Below are positions 37,507-45,922 of a stretch of DNA of 64,000 nucleotides, in pieces. The notes beneath the pieces were generated by a model that had not been told where the DNA came from, did not search any database, and worked only from the letters and a program-made list of their open reading frames with translations. This DNA comes from Prosthecomicrobium sp. N25 (GTDB lineage Bacteria > Pseudomonadota > Alphaproteobacteria > Rhizobiales > Ancalomicrobiaceae), in assembly GCF_037203705.1 (NCBI RefSeq), contig NZ_JBBCAT010000001.1:3135418-3199417 (forward strand). The letters run 5' to 3'. Each line of letters starts with the position of its first letter. Position 1 is the first letter of the stretch. The position numbers and the translations under genes were made by a program.

Positions 37507-39108
37507 TCAGAGAGGCACGCGCGCGGGCCGGTAGTGGCGCACCCAGAGGGCGACCATCAGCCGGGTGACCGTGACGGCGGTGAAGAAGGAGGTGATGTTG
37601 CCGATGGCGAGCGTCACCGCGAAGCCGCGGATCGGGCCGGTGCCGAGGAAGAAGAGCACCGCCGCCGCGATCAGTGTCGTGAGGTTGGAGTCCGTGATGG
37701 TGCCGATCGCCCGCGTGAAGCCGGTGTCGATCGCCGAGATGGCCGATCGACCGAGCTTCTGCTCCTCGCGGACGCGCTCGTAGATGAGCACGTTCGCGTC
37801 GACCGCCATGCCGATCGACAGCACGATGCCGGCGATGCCGGGCAGCGACAGCGTCGCCCCGAGCGCCGACAGGATCGCGAAGGTGAAGCAGACGTTGATG
37901 ATCATCGCCAGGTTGGCGAAGAGGCCGAGCAGGCCGTAGCTGGCGGTCATGAAGGCGATGACCGCCACCGTGCCGACCGCGGTCGCCAGCTTGCCGGCCT
38001 CGATGGAGTCCGCGCCGAGGCCCGGGCCGACGGTGCGCTCCTCCACGATGGTGAGGTTCGCCGGCAGCGCGCCGGCGCGCAGCAGCAGCGCCAGGTCGTT
38101 GGCCGACTGGATCGTGAAGTTGCCCGAGATCTGCCCCGAGCCGCCGAGGATCGGCTCCCGGATGGTCGGGTAGCTGATGACGTCCTTGTCGAGCACGATG
38201 GCAAAGGGCCGGCCGACGTTCTGCTGCGAGATCAGCGCGAACTTCTGCGCCCCCGACGTGTCGAAGCGGAACGACACGACGGCCTCGTTGGTGCGCTGGT
38301 CGAAGCTCGCCTGCGCGTCGACGAGCTCCTCGCCGGTCAGCATGGCGCGGCGCTGGACGAGCACGGGCACGGGCGGATCGTCGGTGGAATAGAGCACCTC
38401 GGTGTCCGCCGACTTGGTGCCCTGCAGGGCGCCGGCGCCGACCTCCTCCACCATGTGGAAGGTGAGCCGCGCCGTCTGCTGGAGGATGTTCTTCAGCCGG
38501 TCGGTGTCCTGAAGGCCCGGCACCTGCACGAGGATCCGGTTGGCGCCCTGGCGGGCGATGAGCGGCTCGGTGGTGCCGAGCTGGTCGACGCGCCGGCGGA
38601 TGACCTCGATCGACTGCTCGACCGCCCGGCGGATGCGGTAGTCGATGCCGGCCTGGGTCAGGGACAGGCGGAAGACCCCGGGCTCGGGCGATTCGACCGT
38701 GATGTCGAACACGCGGTTGCCGCCGAGCAGGCTGTCCGCGAGGTTCTGGATCAGCCCCTCCAGCTTGCCGCGCGCCCGGTCGGTCTGCGCGGCGTCCGAG
38801 ACCCGCACCTGCACCGTGTTGCCCTGGATGCCGAGGCCCGTGTAGCCGATGCGGTCCTCGCGCAGGACGCGGCGGACGTCGTCGCGCAGCACCTCGAGTC
38901 GGTCCTTGACGATGCCCTGGCTGTCCACCTCGAGCAGCACGTTGGAGCCGCCCTGAAGGTCGAGGCCGAGGGTCATCTGCCGCTTCGGGATCCAGCCCGG
39001 CAGGTGGGAGAGCTGCTCGCGCGAGAAGAAATTGGGAATCGTCAGCAGAATGCCGGCGAGGCACAAGATGACGATAGCGATGATCTTCCAGCGCGAGAAA
39101 TAAAGCAT
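37507..39108 (-). CDS. secD: Protein translocase accessory subunit SecD
   Basis: This 533-residue SecD has one N-terminal helix (IIAIVILCLAGILLTIPNFF), the GLDLQGGSNVLLEVD motif, a large periplasmic P1 region to about residue 350, and five further helices including the GIAGIVLSIGMAVDANVLIYER motif with the functional Asp. It acts with SecF and YajC at the SecYEG channel. Order yajC-secD-secF with gaps of 46 and 15 bp indicates one operon. Confidence 0.97.
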   Translation of the reverse strand: MLYFSRWKIIAIVILCLAGILLTIPNFFSREQLSHLPGWIPKRQMTLGLDLQGGSNVLLEVDSQGIVKDRLEVLRDDVRRVLREDRIGYTGLGIQGNTVQVRVSDAAQTDRARGKLEGLIQNLADSLLGGNRVFDITVESPEPGVFRLSLTQAGIDYRIRRAVEQSIEVIRRRVDQLGTTEPLIARQGANRILVQVPGLQDTDRLKNILQQTARLTFHMVEEVGAGALQGTKSADTEVLYSTDDPPVPVLVQRRAMLTGEELVDAQASFDQRTNEAVVSFRFDTSGAQKFALISQQNVGRPFAIVLDKDVISYPTIREPILGGSGQISGNFTIQSANDLALLLRAGALPANLTIVEERTVGPGLGADSIEAGKLATAVGTVAVIAFMTASYGLLGLFANLAMIINVCFTFAILSALGATLSLPGIAGIVLSIGMAVDANVLIYERVREEQKLGRSAISAIDTGFTRAIGTITDSNLTTLIAAAVLFFLGTGPIRGFAVTLAIGNITSFFTAVTVTRLMVALWVRHYRPARVPL

Positions 39109-39154
39109 CGGATCCTGTCCATTCGCGGGCGGGGCCGCGCGGCCCCGCGGGACG

Positions 39155-39490
39155 TCACGCGTCCTTGGCGGGCTCGCCCTTCGAGCGCACTTCGGCGACC
39201 GCGCTGCGCACGATCCGGACGCGCGTGCCCTCGGCGATCTCCACCTCGAGCTCCGTGTCGCTGACCACCTTCGAGACCTTGCCGATCAGCCCCCCGGAGG
39301 TGACCACCTGGTCTCCCCGGCGCAACGCCGCGACCATCTCCTGGTGCCGCTTCGCCTGCTGGCGCTGCGGGCGGATGATGAGCACCCACATGATCACCAG
39401 GATGAAGACGAAGGGGACCAGCTGGATGAAGAGGTCGGTGGCACCTCCTCCGGGCGCCGCCGCTTGGGCGTACGCAGGCGTCACGAACAT
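39155..39490 (-). CDS. yajC: Preprotein translocase subunit YajC
   Basis: This 111-residue protein has a single membrane helix (LFIQLVPFVFILVIMWVLII) followed by the family motif RPQRQQAKRHQEM and a small SH3-like cytosolic domain (GDQVVTSGGLIGKV). It associates with SecDF and the Sec channel. The ATG at 39490 follows a GAGGAGCTCTCG site; an upstream in-frame codon at 39538 would give an unsupported extension. It is first in the yajC-secDF unit and divergent from the DUF815 ATPase gene. Confidence 0.95.
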   Translation of the reverse strand: MFVTPAYAQAAAPGGGATDLFIQLVPFVFILVIMWVLIIRPQRQQAKRHQEMVAALRRGDQVVTSGGLIGKVSKVVSDTELEVEIAEGTRVRIVRSAVAEVRSKGEPAKDA

Positions 39491-39744
39491 CGAGAGCTCC
39501 TCGAACGGGGGTCTGGATCGCGGCTTCATATGGACCAACGATGCGGTCCGAACAAGCGCGCGTTCGGTGGATTTCGGAACGGCAGGCCGGTCCCGAAGCG
39601 GGCGGACTATATCGATCGCGCGAACCTTTGCAAACGCCGAGCGCCTTCGGACGCCCGGGGCCGCCGCAGCCGCCGTTCCCCCCGCCCCGCGCCCGTGCTA
39701 AGGCGCTCCCCCGAGCCCGCCAGCCCCGAGCCGAGACCGACGCC

Positions 39745-40638
39745 GTGACCGACACGCCCTCCTCAGCCGACTTCGCCCGCCTCGCGGACCGCCTCGACGC
39801 CCTGATCGCGCTCGTGGCCCGCGCCGTTCCCCCCGCCCCGGTCCGGCCGGACCTCGCGGCGGCGGACGCCTTCGTGTGGCACCCCCTCGGCGAGCGCCTG
39901 CAGCCCGTGCCGCGGGTCAACCGGGTGGAGATGACCCTCCTGCAGGGCATCGACCGCGCCCGCGACATCCTCCTCGACAACACCGAGCGCTTCGCCCGAG
40001 GCCTGCCGGCCAACAACGCCCTCCTGTGGGGCGCGCGCGGCATGGGCAAGTCCTCGCTGGTCAAGGCGGCGCACGAGACCGTCAACCAGCGCCTGCGCGC
40101 GGAGGGTCGGGAGACGCTGAAGCTCATCGAAATCCACCGCGAGGACATCGAGAGCCTGCCCGCCCTCATGTCCCTCCTGCGCGACGATCCCCGACGGGTG
40201 GTCATCTTCTGCGACGACCTCTCCTTCGACGGCGACGACACGTCCTACAAGTCCCTGAAGGCCGTCCTGGAGGGCGGCATCGAGGGCCGGCCCTCGAACG
40301 TCGTCTTCTACGCCACCTCCAACCGCCGCCATCTCCTGCCGCGCGACATGATGGAGAACGAGCGCTCGACCGCGATCAACCCCGGAGAGGCCGTCGAGGA
40401 AAAGGTGTCGCTCTCCGACCGCTTCGGGCTCTGGCTCGGCTTCCACAAGTGCAGCCAGGACGACTACCTTGCCATGGTGCGCGGCTACGCGGCCCATTTC
40501 GGCCTCGTCGTCGAAGACGCCGAGCTCGTCCGCGACAGCCTCGAATGGTCGACCACCCGCGGCTCCCGTTCCGGCCGTACCGCCTGGCAATATATCCAAG
40601 ACCTCGCCGGCCGCCTCGGCACGGCGATCGACGCCTGA
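39745..40638 (+). CDS. AAA-family ATPase, DUF815
   Basis: The 297-residue product carries Walker A WGARGMGKSS (about residues 95-104) and Walker B VVIFCDDLSF. The conserved DUF815 stretch covers EGGIEGRPSNVVFYATSNRR, a sensor-1-like Asn, and EKVSLSDRFGLWLGF. Its function is unknown, but in Rhizobiales it sits between the NlpD-like gene and yajC, as here. No membrane segment is seen. The GTG start at 39745 is chosen because the upstream part of the frame is arginine-rich, lacks conservation signals and overlaps the yajC promoter. Confidence 0.87.
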   Translation: MTDTPSSADFARLADRLDALIALVARAVPPAPVRPDLAAADAFVWHPLGERLQPVPRVNRVEMTLLQGIDRARDILLDNTERFARGLPANNALLWGARGMGKSSLVKAAHETVNQRLRAEGRETLKLIEIHREDIESLPALMSLLRDDPRRVVIFCDDLSFDGDDTSYKSLKAVLEGGIEGRPSNVVFYATSNRRHLLPRDMMENERSTAINPGEAVEEKVSLSDRFGLWLGFHKCSQDDYLAMVRGYAAHFGLVVEDAELVRDSLEWSTTRGSRSGRTAWQYIQDLAGRLGTAIDA

Positions 40639-40735
40639 GAGCGCGCCCCGGAAAAGCAGAGAGGCGGCGGGGGCCTTTCCTGGGACCCTGGTCGCCGCCT
40701 CGATGGCCCGCCCGGGTCGCCCCGGGCCGGGAAGC

Positions 40736-42199
40736 TCAGTTGTTGGCGAGGAGCTGCTTCGGATCGACCGGGCGCTGCCCCTTGCGGATCTCGAAGTGGA
40801 GCTGGGGCTGGCTGACGCCGCCGGTGGCGCCGGCCCGCGCGATGATCTGGCCGCGGGTGATCTTCTCGCCGCGCGCGACCAGGAGCTCGCTGGCATGCGC
40901 ATAGGCGGTGACCCACCCGTCCGAGTGGCGGACGAGCACGAGGTTGCCGTAGCCCTTGAGCTCGTTGCCCGAGTAGATCACCTCGCCGTCCTCGGCCGCC
41001 TTGATGGACGTGCCTTCCGGGACCGCCAGGTTGATGCCGTCGTTGCGCTCGCCGTTGGCGGTGCCGAATTCCTTGATCACCCGGCCGCGCACGGGCCAGC
41101 GGAACGAGGGCTGGCCGCTCTTGGCGGAGCCGCGCGCGGCCTCGTCGTCGCTGCCGGTCTTGGTCAGGTTGCCGACCATCGCCTCCGGCTCCGCCTTGGA
41201 GATCGAGGCGGTCTGGTCGAGCTTGGCGGGCGCGTAGCTCGAGGCCGGCGGCGCCTTCACGGGCTCCGGCGCCTTGGCGACGACCTGAGGCTGCGGGGCG
41301 ACCCCGGCCGGCGCCGGGGCCTGGGCGACCGGCGTGGCGGGCCTTGCAGGGGTTCCGGGCTGCGCCGCGACGGTCGGCTGGACGGCAGCGACCCGGGTCG
41401 GGGCGCCGGCCGGCACGGTGATGCGCTGGCCCGGCCGGATCGCGTCCGACTTCAGGCTGTTCGCCTGCATGAGCTTGGCCTTGGTCGTCCCGTAGCTGGC
41501 CGCAATGCGGTCGAGCGTGTCGCCCGGCCGGACCACGTGGGGCGCGGAGGCCGCCGCGAAGGGGGCCGGCTGAGCGGCCGGGGCGGTCGCGACGGGCGGC
41601 GCCGCGAGCTTGCCCTTGACGGCCGGCGCAGGCACCGTCGCGGTGACGGCCGGCGGCTTCAGCACGTTGGCGACCGGCGGCTGCGCAGCCGCCGCGGCGT
41701 TGTAGGTCGGAATGACGATCTGCTGGCCCGGGTAGACGCGGGACGGATCGGCGATGTTGTTGGCCGACAGGATCGCCGCCGCCGGCACGCCGTAGCGGCG
41801 CGACAGCGTGTCCACCGTCTCTCCGCTCTGCAGCGTGACGGTCGAGCCGGAGCCGGTCCAGCCGTTGGGCGAGCCGACGGTCGGCTGCACTGCGGCGGCG
41901 CGCGGGGGCTGGTAGGTCGGGGCGGGCGGCGGCGTGTAGGCCGGCGCGGTCGGGGGCGGCAGCATCGTCTGCTGGACCGGGGCGGTGCCGCCGCCGATCG
42001 AGCCCGTCGTGTCGCCCTGCCCTGCCGGGGCCGGCTGCCCGGACAGGATCGTCCGCTGGTTCGCCGTGCTGCCCGTGAAGGTCGGGATGTCGCCCAGCCG
42101 GGAGACGTCGGAACTGCAGCCTGCCGCAGCCAGCGAGGCCAAGGCGACGAACGCCACGTGGCTCAACGTCGAGGACCGGAAACTCGAGAGCATACGCAT
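40736..42199 (-). CDS. LysM/M23 lipoprotein, NlpD-like
   Basis: This 487-residue lipoprotein has a signal ending in lipobox LAAAGC (Cys28), two LysM peptidoglycan-binding domains (around ETVDTLSRRYGVPAAAI and DTLDRIAASYGTTKAK), Pro/Ala linkers and a C-terminal M23/LytM domain. The first zinc-ligand motif of active enzymes (HxxxD) is replaced by RNDGINLAVPEG, whereas YAHASE and LHFEIR remain. That loss is typical of NlpD/EnvC-type activators, which switch on cell-wall amidases instead of cutting. It is placed after pcm as usual in Rhizobiales. The start is ATG 42199; a GTG at 42211 is possible. Confidence 0.88.
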   Translation of the reverse strand: MRMLSSFRSSTLSHVAFVALASLAAAGCSSDVSRLGDIPTFTGSTANQRTILSGQPAPAGQGDTTGSIGGGTAPVQQTMLPPPTAPAYTPPPAPTYQPPRAAAVQPTVGSPNGWTGSGSTVTLQSGETVDTLSRRYGVPAAAILSANNIADPSRVYPGQQIVIPTYNAAAAAQPPVANVLKPPAVTATVPAPAVKGKLAAPPVATAPAAQPAPFAAASAPHVVRPGDTLDRIAASYGTTKAKLMQANSLKSDAIRPGQRITVPAGAPTRVAAVQPTVAAQPGTPARPATPVAQAPAPAGVAPQPQVVAKAPEPVKAPPASSYAPAKLDQTASISKAEPEAMVGNLTKTGSDDEAARGSAKSGQPSFRWPVRGRVIKEFGTANGERNDGINLAVPEGTSIKAAEDGEVIYSGNELKGYGNLVLVRHSDGWVTAYAHASELLVARGEKITRGQIIARAGATGGVSQPQLHFEIRKGQRPVDPKQLLANN

Positions 42200-42405
42200 C
42201 GCCCAACCCACTCACGCGCACCAAACCAATGCGCATGATTAAGCCCGGCTAACGTTGACAAAGGCTTAAGCGCCCCGCCGAATTCGACGCGAACCGCGCG
42301 GGGCCCGTTGGCGTCTTCTTCGCAAATCCGCGGATTCCGCAGCGCCGGCCGGCGCGGATCGGTTAAGGGCGCCGCAATTCCGCCCGAGGCCTTACCGGCC
42401 CGCCC

Positions 42406-43098
42406 TCAGAGCGTCTGCGCCCGTCCGGGCACGAGCGGAACGGCGCGGATCTCCCCGAGGTCCTCCTCGACGAGGCCCCGATCTCCGCGCGTCAGGCGGA
42501 GGAGCCGTTGCGGCGCGCCCGCCGCCCCGACCGGCATCACCAGCGCGCCCTCGGGCCGCAGTTGCTCGAGGAGCGCGGCCGGCACCTCCGGGGCCGAACC
42601 CGAGACCAGGATGCGGTCGAAGGGCGCATGGTCGGGCCAGCCCAGGAATCCGTCCCCGACCGCCGCGACGACGTTGCCGGCCCGCAGCGCCGCGAAGCGC
42701 TCCACGGCGAGTTCGACCAGCGTCCGGTAGCGGTCGAGCGTGAACACTGTGCCGGCGATCCGGGCGATGACGGCCGCCATGTAGCCGGAGCCGGTGCCGA
42801 CCTCCAGAACGCGCTGGCCCGGCGCGGGCCCGAGCGCCTGCAGCAGGGTCCCGACGGTCGACGGCGCCGGGATGGTCTGCCCGCACTCGATCGCCAGCGG
42901 CCGGTCGTTGAGCGCGCGATGCCGGTCCTCGGCGGTGACGAAGAGCTTGCGCGGCACCTGCTCGATGGCGCCGAGCACGGTCATGTCCCTGAGCCCGCGC
43001 ACGCGCAGGCCGAGGATGAGCCGGGCGAGCCGCACCCGCTCCTCCTCGTCGAGGGACAGGATCGAGGGGTCGATCGGCGGGCGGTAGGCGTCGCTCAT
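42406..43098 (-). CDS. pcm: Protein-L-isoaspartate O-methyltransferase
   Basis: This 230-residue SAM-dependent methyltransferase repairs isoaspartyl residues in aged proteins. Motif I is LEVGTGSGYMAAV, and the family-specific substrate loop reads AIECGQTIPAPSTVGTLLQA, slightly diverged from the usual GQTISQP. In Rhizobiales pcm commonly lies with surE and the nlpD-like gene. surE is absent here because the bufferin operon lies directly upstream. The gap to bufD is 52 bp, so read-through from the bufferin operon into pcm is possible. Confidence 0.92.
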   Translation of the reverse strand: MSDAYRPPIDPSILSLDEEERVRLARLILGLRVRGLRDMTVLGAIEQVPRKLFVTAEDRHRALNDRPLAIECGQTIPAPSTVGTLLQALGPAPGQRVLEVGTGSGYMAAVIARIAGTVFTLDRYRTLVELAVERFAALRAGNVVAAVGDGFLGWPDHAPFDRILVSGSAPEVPAALLEQLRPEGALVMPVGAAGAPQRLLRLTRGDRGLVEEDLGEIRAVPLVPGRAQTL

Positions 43099-43150
43099 CG
43101 CAGGGGGGCTCCGGCAGGCCCCGCGATATGCGCAAAGCCCGGCCGATGAC

Positions 43151-43663
43151 TCAAGCGTCGCCGCGCTTTCCGCGCATCGAGATCTGCTTGCGCGCCGACC
43201 GCCGTTCGCGCCGTCCGGCCGGCGGCGCCGGCAGGAGCGAATCGACCGCCCACGGCCCGCCGCCGTAGGCGACGAGCGCCAGGGCCATCGCGGCCCAGGT
43301 GATGTGGATCGCCCAGCCCTCCGGGACCGTGAGCTGAATCACAGCGGTCATGACCAGCATGGCGAGCGCCACGAACCGGGTCAGCACCCCGAGCACGAGC
43401 AGGATCGGCAGGACGATCTCCGCCGCCGACACGATCCAGGCCGTCGCGAGCGGGAACGGGAACGGCACCATGAGGCCGAAGAGATGGAGCCGGAACTCCT
43501 CCGTGAACACGTATTTCGCCCCGGTCGACAGAGCGAAGCCGTCCCAGCGCGTCAGGCCGGACAGGAAGAAGGGCGTGGCGAGCCCCAGCCGCAGCAGGAG
43601 CTGCGTGACCTCGGTCGGCGTCTGGGCGAGCAGGCCGTTGTACTTCCGGAAGAGGCGGAGCAT
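43151..43663 (-). CDS. bufD: DoxX-family membrane protein of the bufferin operon
   Basis: The 170-residue protein has four predicted helices and the DoxX opening (LLLRLGLATPFFLSGLTRWDGF, then TAWIVSAAEIVLPILLVLG). In bufferin and related gig operons a DoxX protein is the last gene and is thought to be a membrane redox or transport component. The C-terminal tail is strongly basic (AGRRERRSARKQ). It lies 55 bp after bufC, on the same strand and in the standard order precursor-DUF692-DUF2063-DoxX. Confidence 0.85.
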   Translation of the reverse strand: MLRLFRKYNGLLAQTPTEVTQLLLRLGLATPFFLSGLTRWDGFALSTGAKYVFTEEFRLHLFGLMVPFPFPLATAWIVSAAEIVLPILLVLGVLTRFVALAMLVMTAVIQLTVPEGWAIHITWAAMALALVAYGGGPWAVDSLLPAPPAGRRERRSARKQISMRGKRGDA

Positions 43664-43718
43664 GGACGCCCTCGTGTCGGTGGATCGGGGTCGACCTTGT
43701 TGGAACCGGGACTGTGAT

Positions 43719-44486
43719 TCAAGCGGGGGCCGTCTCCTCGACGGCCGCGAACAACCCCGCCGCGAGGAGCCCCACCAGCGACCGGCCGAAATCGAAGGCC
43801 TCGTCGGCCGAAAACCCTTGCTCGGCGGCGGCCGCCAGGCTGGCGCCGCCGAGCAGGCCGGCCAGGAAGGCCGCGTCGGCCCGCGGGATCACCCTCGCCG
43901 AGACCTCCGCCCCGGGCCGTGTCACGGCGACCGATTCGGCCGACCATACCGTCGGCGGCACGACCGTGTCGCCCTGGTGCGCCTGCCAGATCGAGCCGAC
44001 GGGGTGCTCGGAGACGACCAGCGCCGCCGCCGGGTGCGGCCTCAATCGAACCGCCCCGAGCCGCTCCGGCGCGATCCCGGACAGCGCCTGCGGGCCGATC
44101 GCCTCCGCCTCGGCCGCGTGGTAGGCGCGCAGCCAGGCGACCTCCAGCCGCGCCACGTCGGCGAGATAGGGAAGCCCGGCGGCAGGGGGAAAGCCGGCGA
44201 CGAAGGCGGGGAAGTCGCCGCCGTATCGGAACAGGAGCGGCGAGGCCGGCTTCGTGCGCGCCACGTAGACGCGCGCCAAGCCGCGGAAGAACTCCTCGCC
44301 CACCAGCCGGAGCGTCACCGGGAAGGCGGCCTCGAGCGCACCGACGAGACCGACCGCCACGTTGTTCCGGTAGACCGCGAAGCGGACCGGGTCCGCCCGC
44401 CCGTCGCGGGTCGTGAGGCCCGCCGGCACGGGACCGGCGGGCTCGTCGAGGGCGGCCGAGAAGGCCGCGCGGAAGTCGGTCGCCAT
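43719..44486 (-). CDS. bufC: DUF2063 partner protein of the bufferin MNIO
   Basis: The 255-residue protein has the DUF2063 N-terminal domain (FAVYRNNVAVGLVGALEAAF, then LVGEEFFRGLARVYVA), often labelled a putative DNA-binding domain. In MNIO systems it acts as the partner subunit that recognises the precursor and helps the iron enzyme. The gene starts three bases after the bufB stop codon, consistent with a stable two-protein complex. The C-terminal half (about 130-255) is less conserved and probably forms a winged or RRE-like module. Confidence 0.87.
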   Translation of the reverse strand: MATDFRAAFSAALDEPAGPVPAGLTTRDGRADPVRFAVYRNNVAVGLVGALEAAFPVTLRLVGEEFFRGLARVYVARTKPASPLLFRYGGDFPAFVAGFPPAAGLPYLADVARLEVAWLRAYHAAEAEAIGPQALSGIAPERLGAVRLRPHPAAALVVSEHPVGSIWQAHQGDTVVPPTVWSAESVAVTRPGAEVSARVIPRADAAFLAGLLGGASLAAAAEQGFSADEAFDFGRSLVGLLAAGLFAAVEETAPA

Positions 44487-44489
44487 GCG

Positions 44490-45368
44490 TCAGGCGCTCC
44501 GCCGCATCGTCGGCGCCGCGGCGCGCGCCATGGCCGCCTCCGCCCGCCGCGCCTCCGCTACGAGCACCGGCAGGTCCGGCACGTCATTGTCCCATTCGAC
44601 GAGGGTCGGCACCGGCCCGCTCCGGGCCAGCACGGCCTCGTAGAGCCGGAACACGTCCGGCTTCACCGCGGACCCGTGCGCGTCGATCAGGAGCCGCGCC
44701 CCGGCCCCGTCCACCGTCTCGTCGTAGCCGGCGAGGTGGATCTCGCCGACGAGGTCGAGGGGAAAGCGCGCCACGATGTCGAACGGGTCGAGCCCGTGGT
44801 TGACCGCCGAGACGACCACGTTGTTGACGTCGAGCAGCAGCCCGCAGCCCGTCCGGCGGGCGACCTCGGCCAGGAAGTCCACCTCGTCGATCGTGCTCTG
44901 CGCGAAGACCAGGTAGGTCGACGGGTTCTCCAGGAGCATGCGCAGCCCGAGACGGTCCTGCACCTCGGCCACATGCTCCGCCACCGTCGTGAGGGTCGCG
45001 GGCGTGTAGGGCAGCGGCAGCAGGTCGTTGAGGTAGCCCGTGTCGTGGGTCGACCACGCCAGATGCTCGGAGAAGCTCTCCGGCCGGTAGAGGTCGACGA
45101 GCCGCCGCAGGCGGTCGAGGTGCTCGCGGTCGAGCGGGCCCGGCGCGCCGATCGACAGGCCCACCCCGTGCAGCGACAGGGGGTAGCGCTCGCGGATCGC
45201 GGCGAGGTGGCGGTGCGGCGGCCCACCCTCCCCCATGTAGTTCTCTGCGTGGATCTCGAAGAAGCCGACGTCCGGCGCATCCTCCAGGACGGCGCGGGCG
45301 TACTGCGGCTTCAGGCCGATGCCGGCGCGGGCAGGCAGCGCGCGAGCGTTCGGGGTCGCGTCCGGCAT
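44490..45368 (-). CDS. bufB: Multinuclear non-haem iron oxidative enzyme (DUF692/MNIO)
   Basis: This 292-residue TIM-barrel MNIO uses two or three iron ions and oxygen to modify cysteines in a ribosomally made peptide. Candidate iron ligands are spread as in the family: [72 protein letters not shown] and LVEWDNDVP. Family knowledge from bufferins and methanobactin MbnB says that Cys is turned into a thiooxazole or related heterocycle. Immediately after the precursor gene, it is the maturation enzyme for the peptide at 45430. Length and motifs are complete. Confidence 0.92.
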   Translation of the reverse strand: MPDATPNARALPARAGIGLKPQYARAVLEDAPDVGFFEIHAENYMGEGGPPHRHLAAIRERYPLSLHGVGLSIGAPGPLDREHLDRLRRLVDLYRPESFSEHLAWSTHDTGYLNDLLPLPYTPATLTTVAEHVAEVQDRLGLRMLLENPSTYLVFAQSTIDEVDFLAEVARRTGCGLLLDVNNVVVSAVNHGLDPFDIVARFPLDLVGEIHLAGYDETVDGAGARLLIDAHGSAVKPDVFRLYEAVLARSGPVPTLVEWDNDVPDLPVLVAEARRAEAAMARAAAPTMRRSA

Positions 45369-45394
45369 GGCGGCGTCTCCGGGGAGAAGCGAAC

Positions 45395-45420
45395 GGGGCG
45401 TCCGGGCTCGCGGACGCCCC
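45395..45420 (-). other. Perfect hairpin between bufA and bufB
   Basis: There is a 10-bp perfect stem GGGGCGTCCG/CGGACGCCCC with a 6-base loop, nine bases after the bufA stop. The lack of a U-run suggests an attenuator or 3'-end stabiliser, which would give more precursor than enzyme, as is usual for RiPP operons. Confidence 0.55.
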
Positions 45421-45429
45421 GGCGGGGGC

Positions 45430-45720
45430 TCAGCCCTTCGGCAGGTCGCGCTTCAGCGGCTCCAGCGAGCCGACCCGGCCGTCGGGCAGCTTCATGCTCA
45501 TGCAGGTGCCCTTCGGGACCGCCTTCCACGCATTGCCCTGGTAGTCGATCTTGGAGGTCCCGGAACAGGTCGTGCCCGGGCCGGCCGCGCAGTCGTTCTG
45601 GCCCTTCAGGGCGATCCCGTAGCACTTCTCGTTCTCCTGCGCCTGGGCCGGCGCGGCAAGGCCGGAAAGCGCGGTGGCGAGCGAGCCCGCGAGGGCCAGG
45701 GACAGGGTGCGGGTGGTCAT
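45430..45720 (-). CDS. bufA: Bufferin-type metallophore precursor (DUF2282)
   Basis: This is a 96-residue exported peptide. The Sec signal peptide covers about residues 1-28 ([20 protein letters not shown], cleavage near AQA-QE). The core has four cysteines at 33, 44, 52 and 73 in the characteristic DUF2282 contexts [25 protein letters not shown] and VPKGTCMSM. In characterised bufferins some of these are converted by the MNIO into thiooxazoles that bind copper, and the peptide keeps its signal peptide for periplasmic export. Sequence and operon order match bufferin class 1. Whether copper is the metal here is inference. An ECF-like promoter lies at 45785-45811. Confidence 0.9.
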   Translation of the reverse strand: MTTRTLSLALAGSLATALSGLAAPAQAQENEKCYGIALKGQNDCAAGPGTTCSGTSKIDYQGNAWKAVPKGTCMSMKLPDGRVGSLEPLKRDLPKG

Positions 45721-45784
45721 GGTCGAGCTCCGAGGCTGTTGAGGGTGTCCGACCGACCCGCAAGCAGCGGGCCGATACCGTTCT

Positions 45785-45811
45785 ATTCGGGACGCTCACG
45801 CCTCAGGTTAC
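45785..45811 (-). promoter_or_regulatory. ECF-sigma-type promoter of the bufferin operon
   Basis: On the minus strand GTAACC (45806-45811) and CGAAT (45785-45789) are separated by exactly 16 bases, with a leader of roughly 55 nt to the bufA ATG. The AAC core of the -35 is typical of ECF sigma factors. As I recall it, the pattern resembles SigF-controlled promoters in Caulobacter, which include a bufferin operon. No ECF sigma gene is present in this window. Confidence 0.6.
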
Positions 45812-45861
45812 CGGCCCCCCCGCCGCACACGCAAGCGTGATCCCGGCGGCCCGCTGACACG

Positions 45862-45896
45862 AAAAAGCCCCCGGCGCCGCTCGGCTCCGGGGGCTT
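45862..45896 (-). terminator. Intrinsic terminator of ndk
   Basis: On the minus strand AAGCCCCCGG pairs with CCGGGGGCTT around a 12-base loop and runs into TTTTT. It lies 27 bp after the ndk stop and isolates ndk from the bufferin promoter. Confidence 0.88.
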
Positions 45897-45922
45897 CGGC
45901 CCGCGCGCGGCGGACGTGACGG

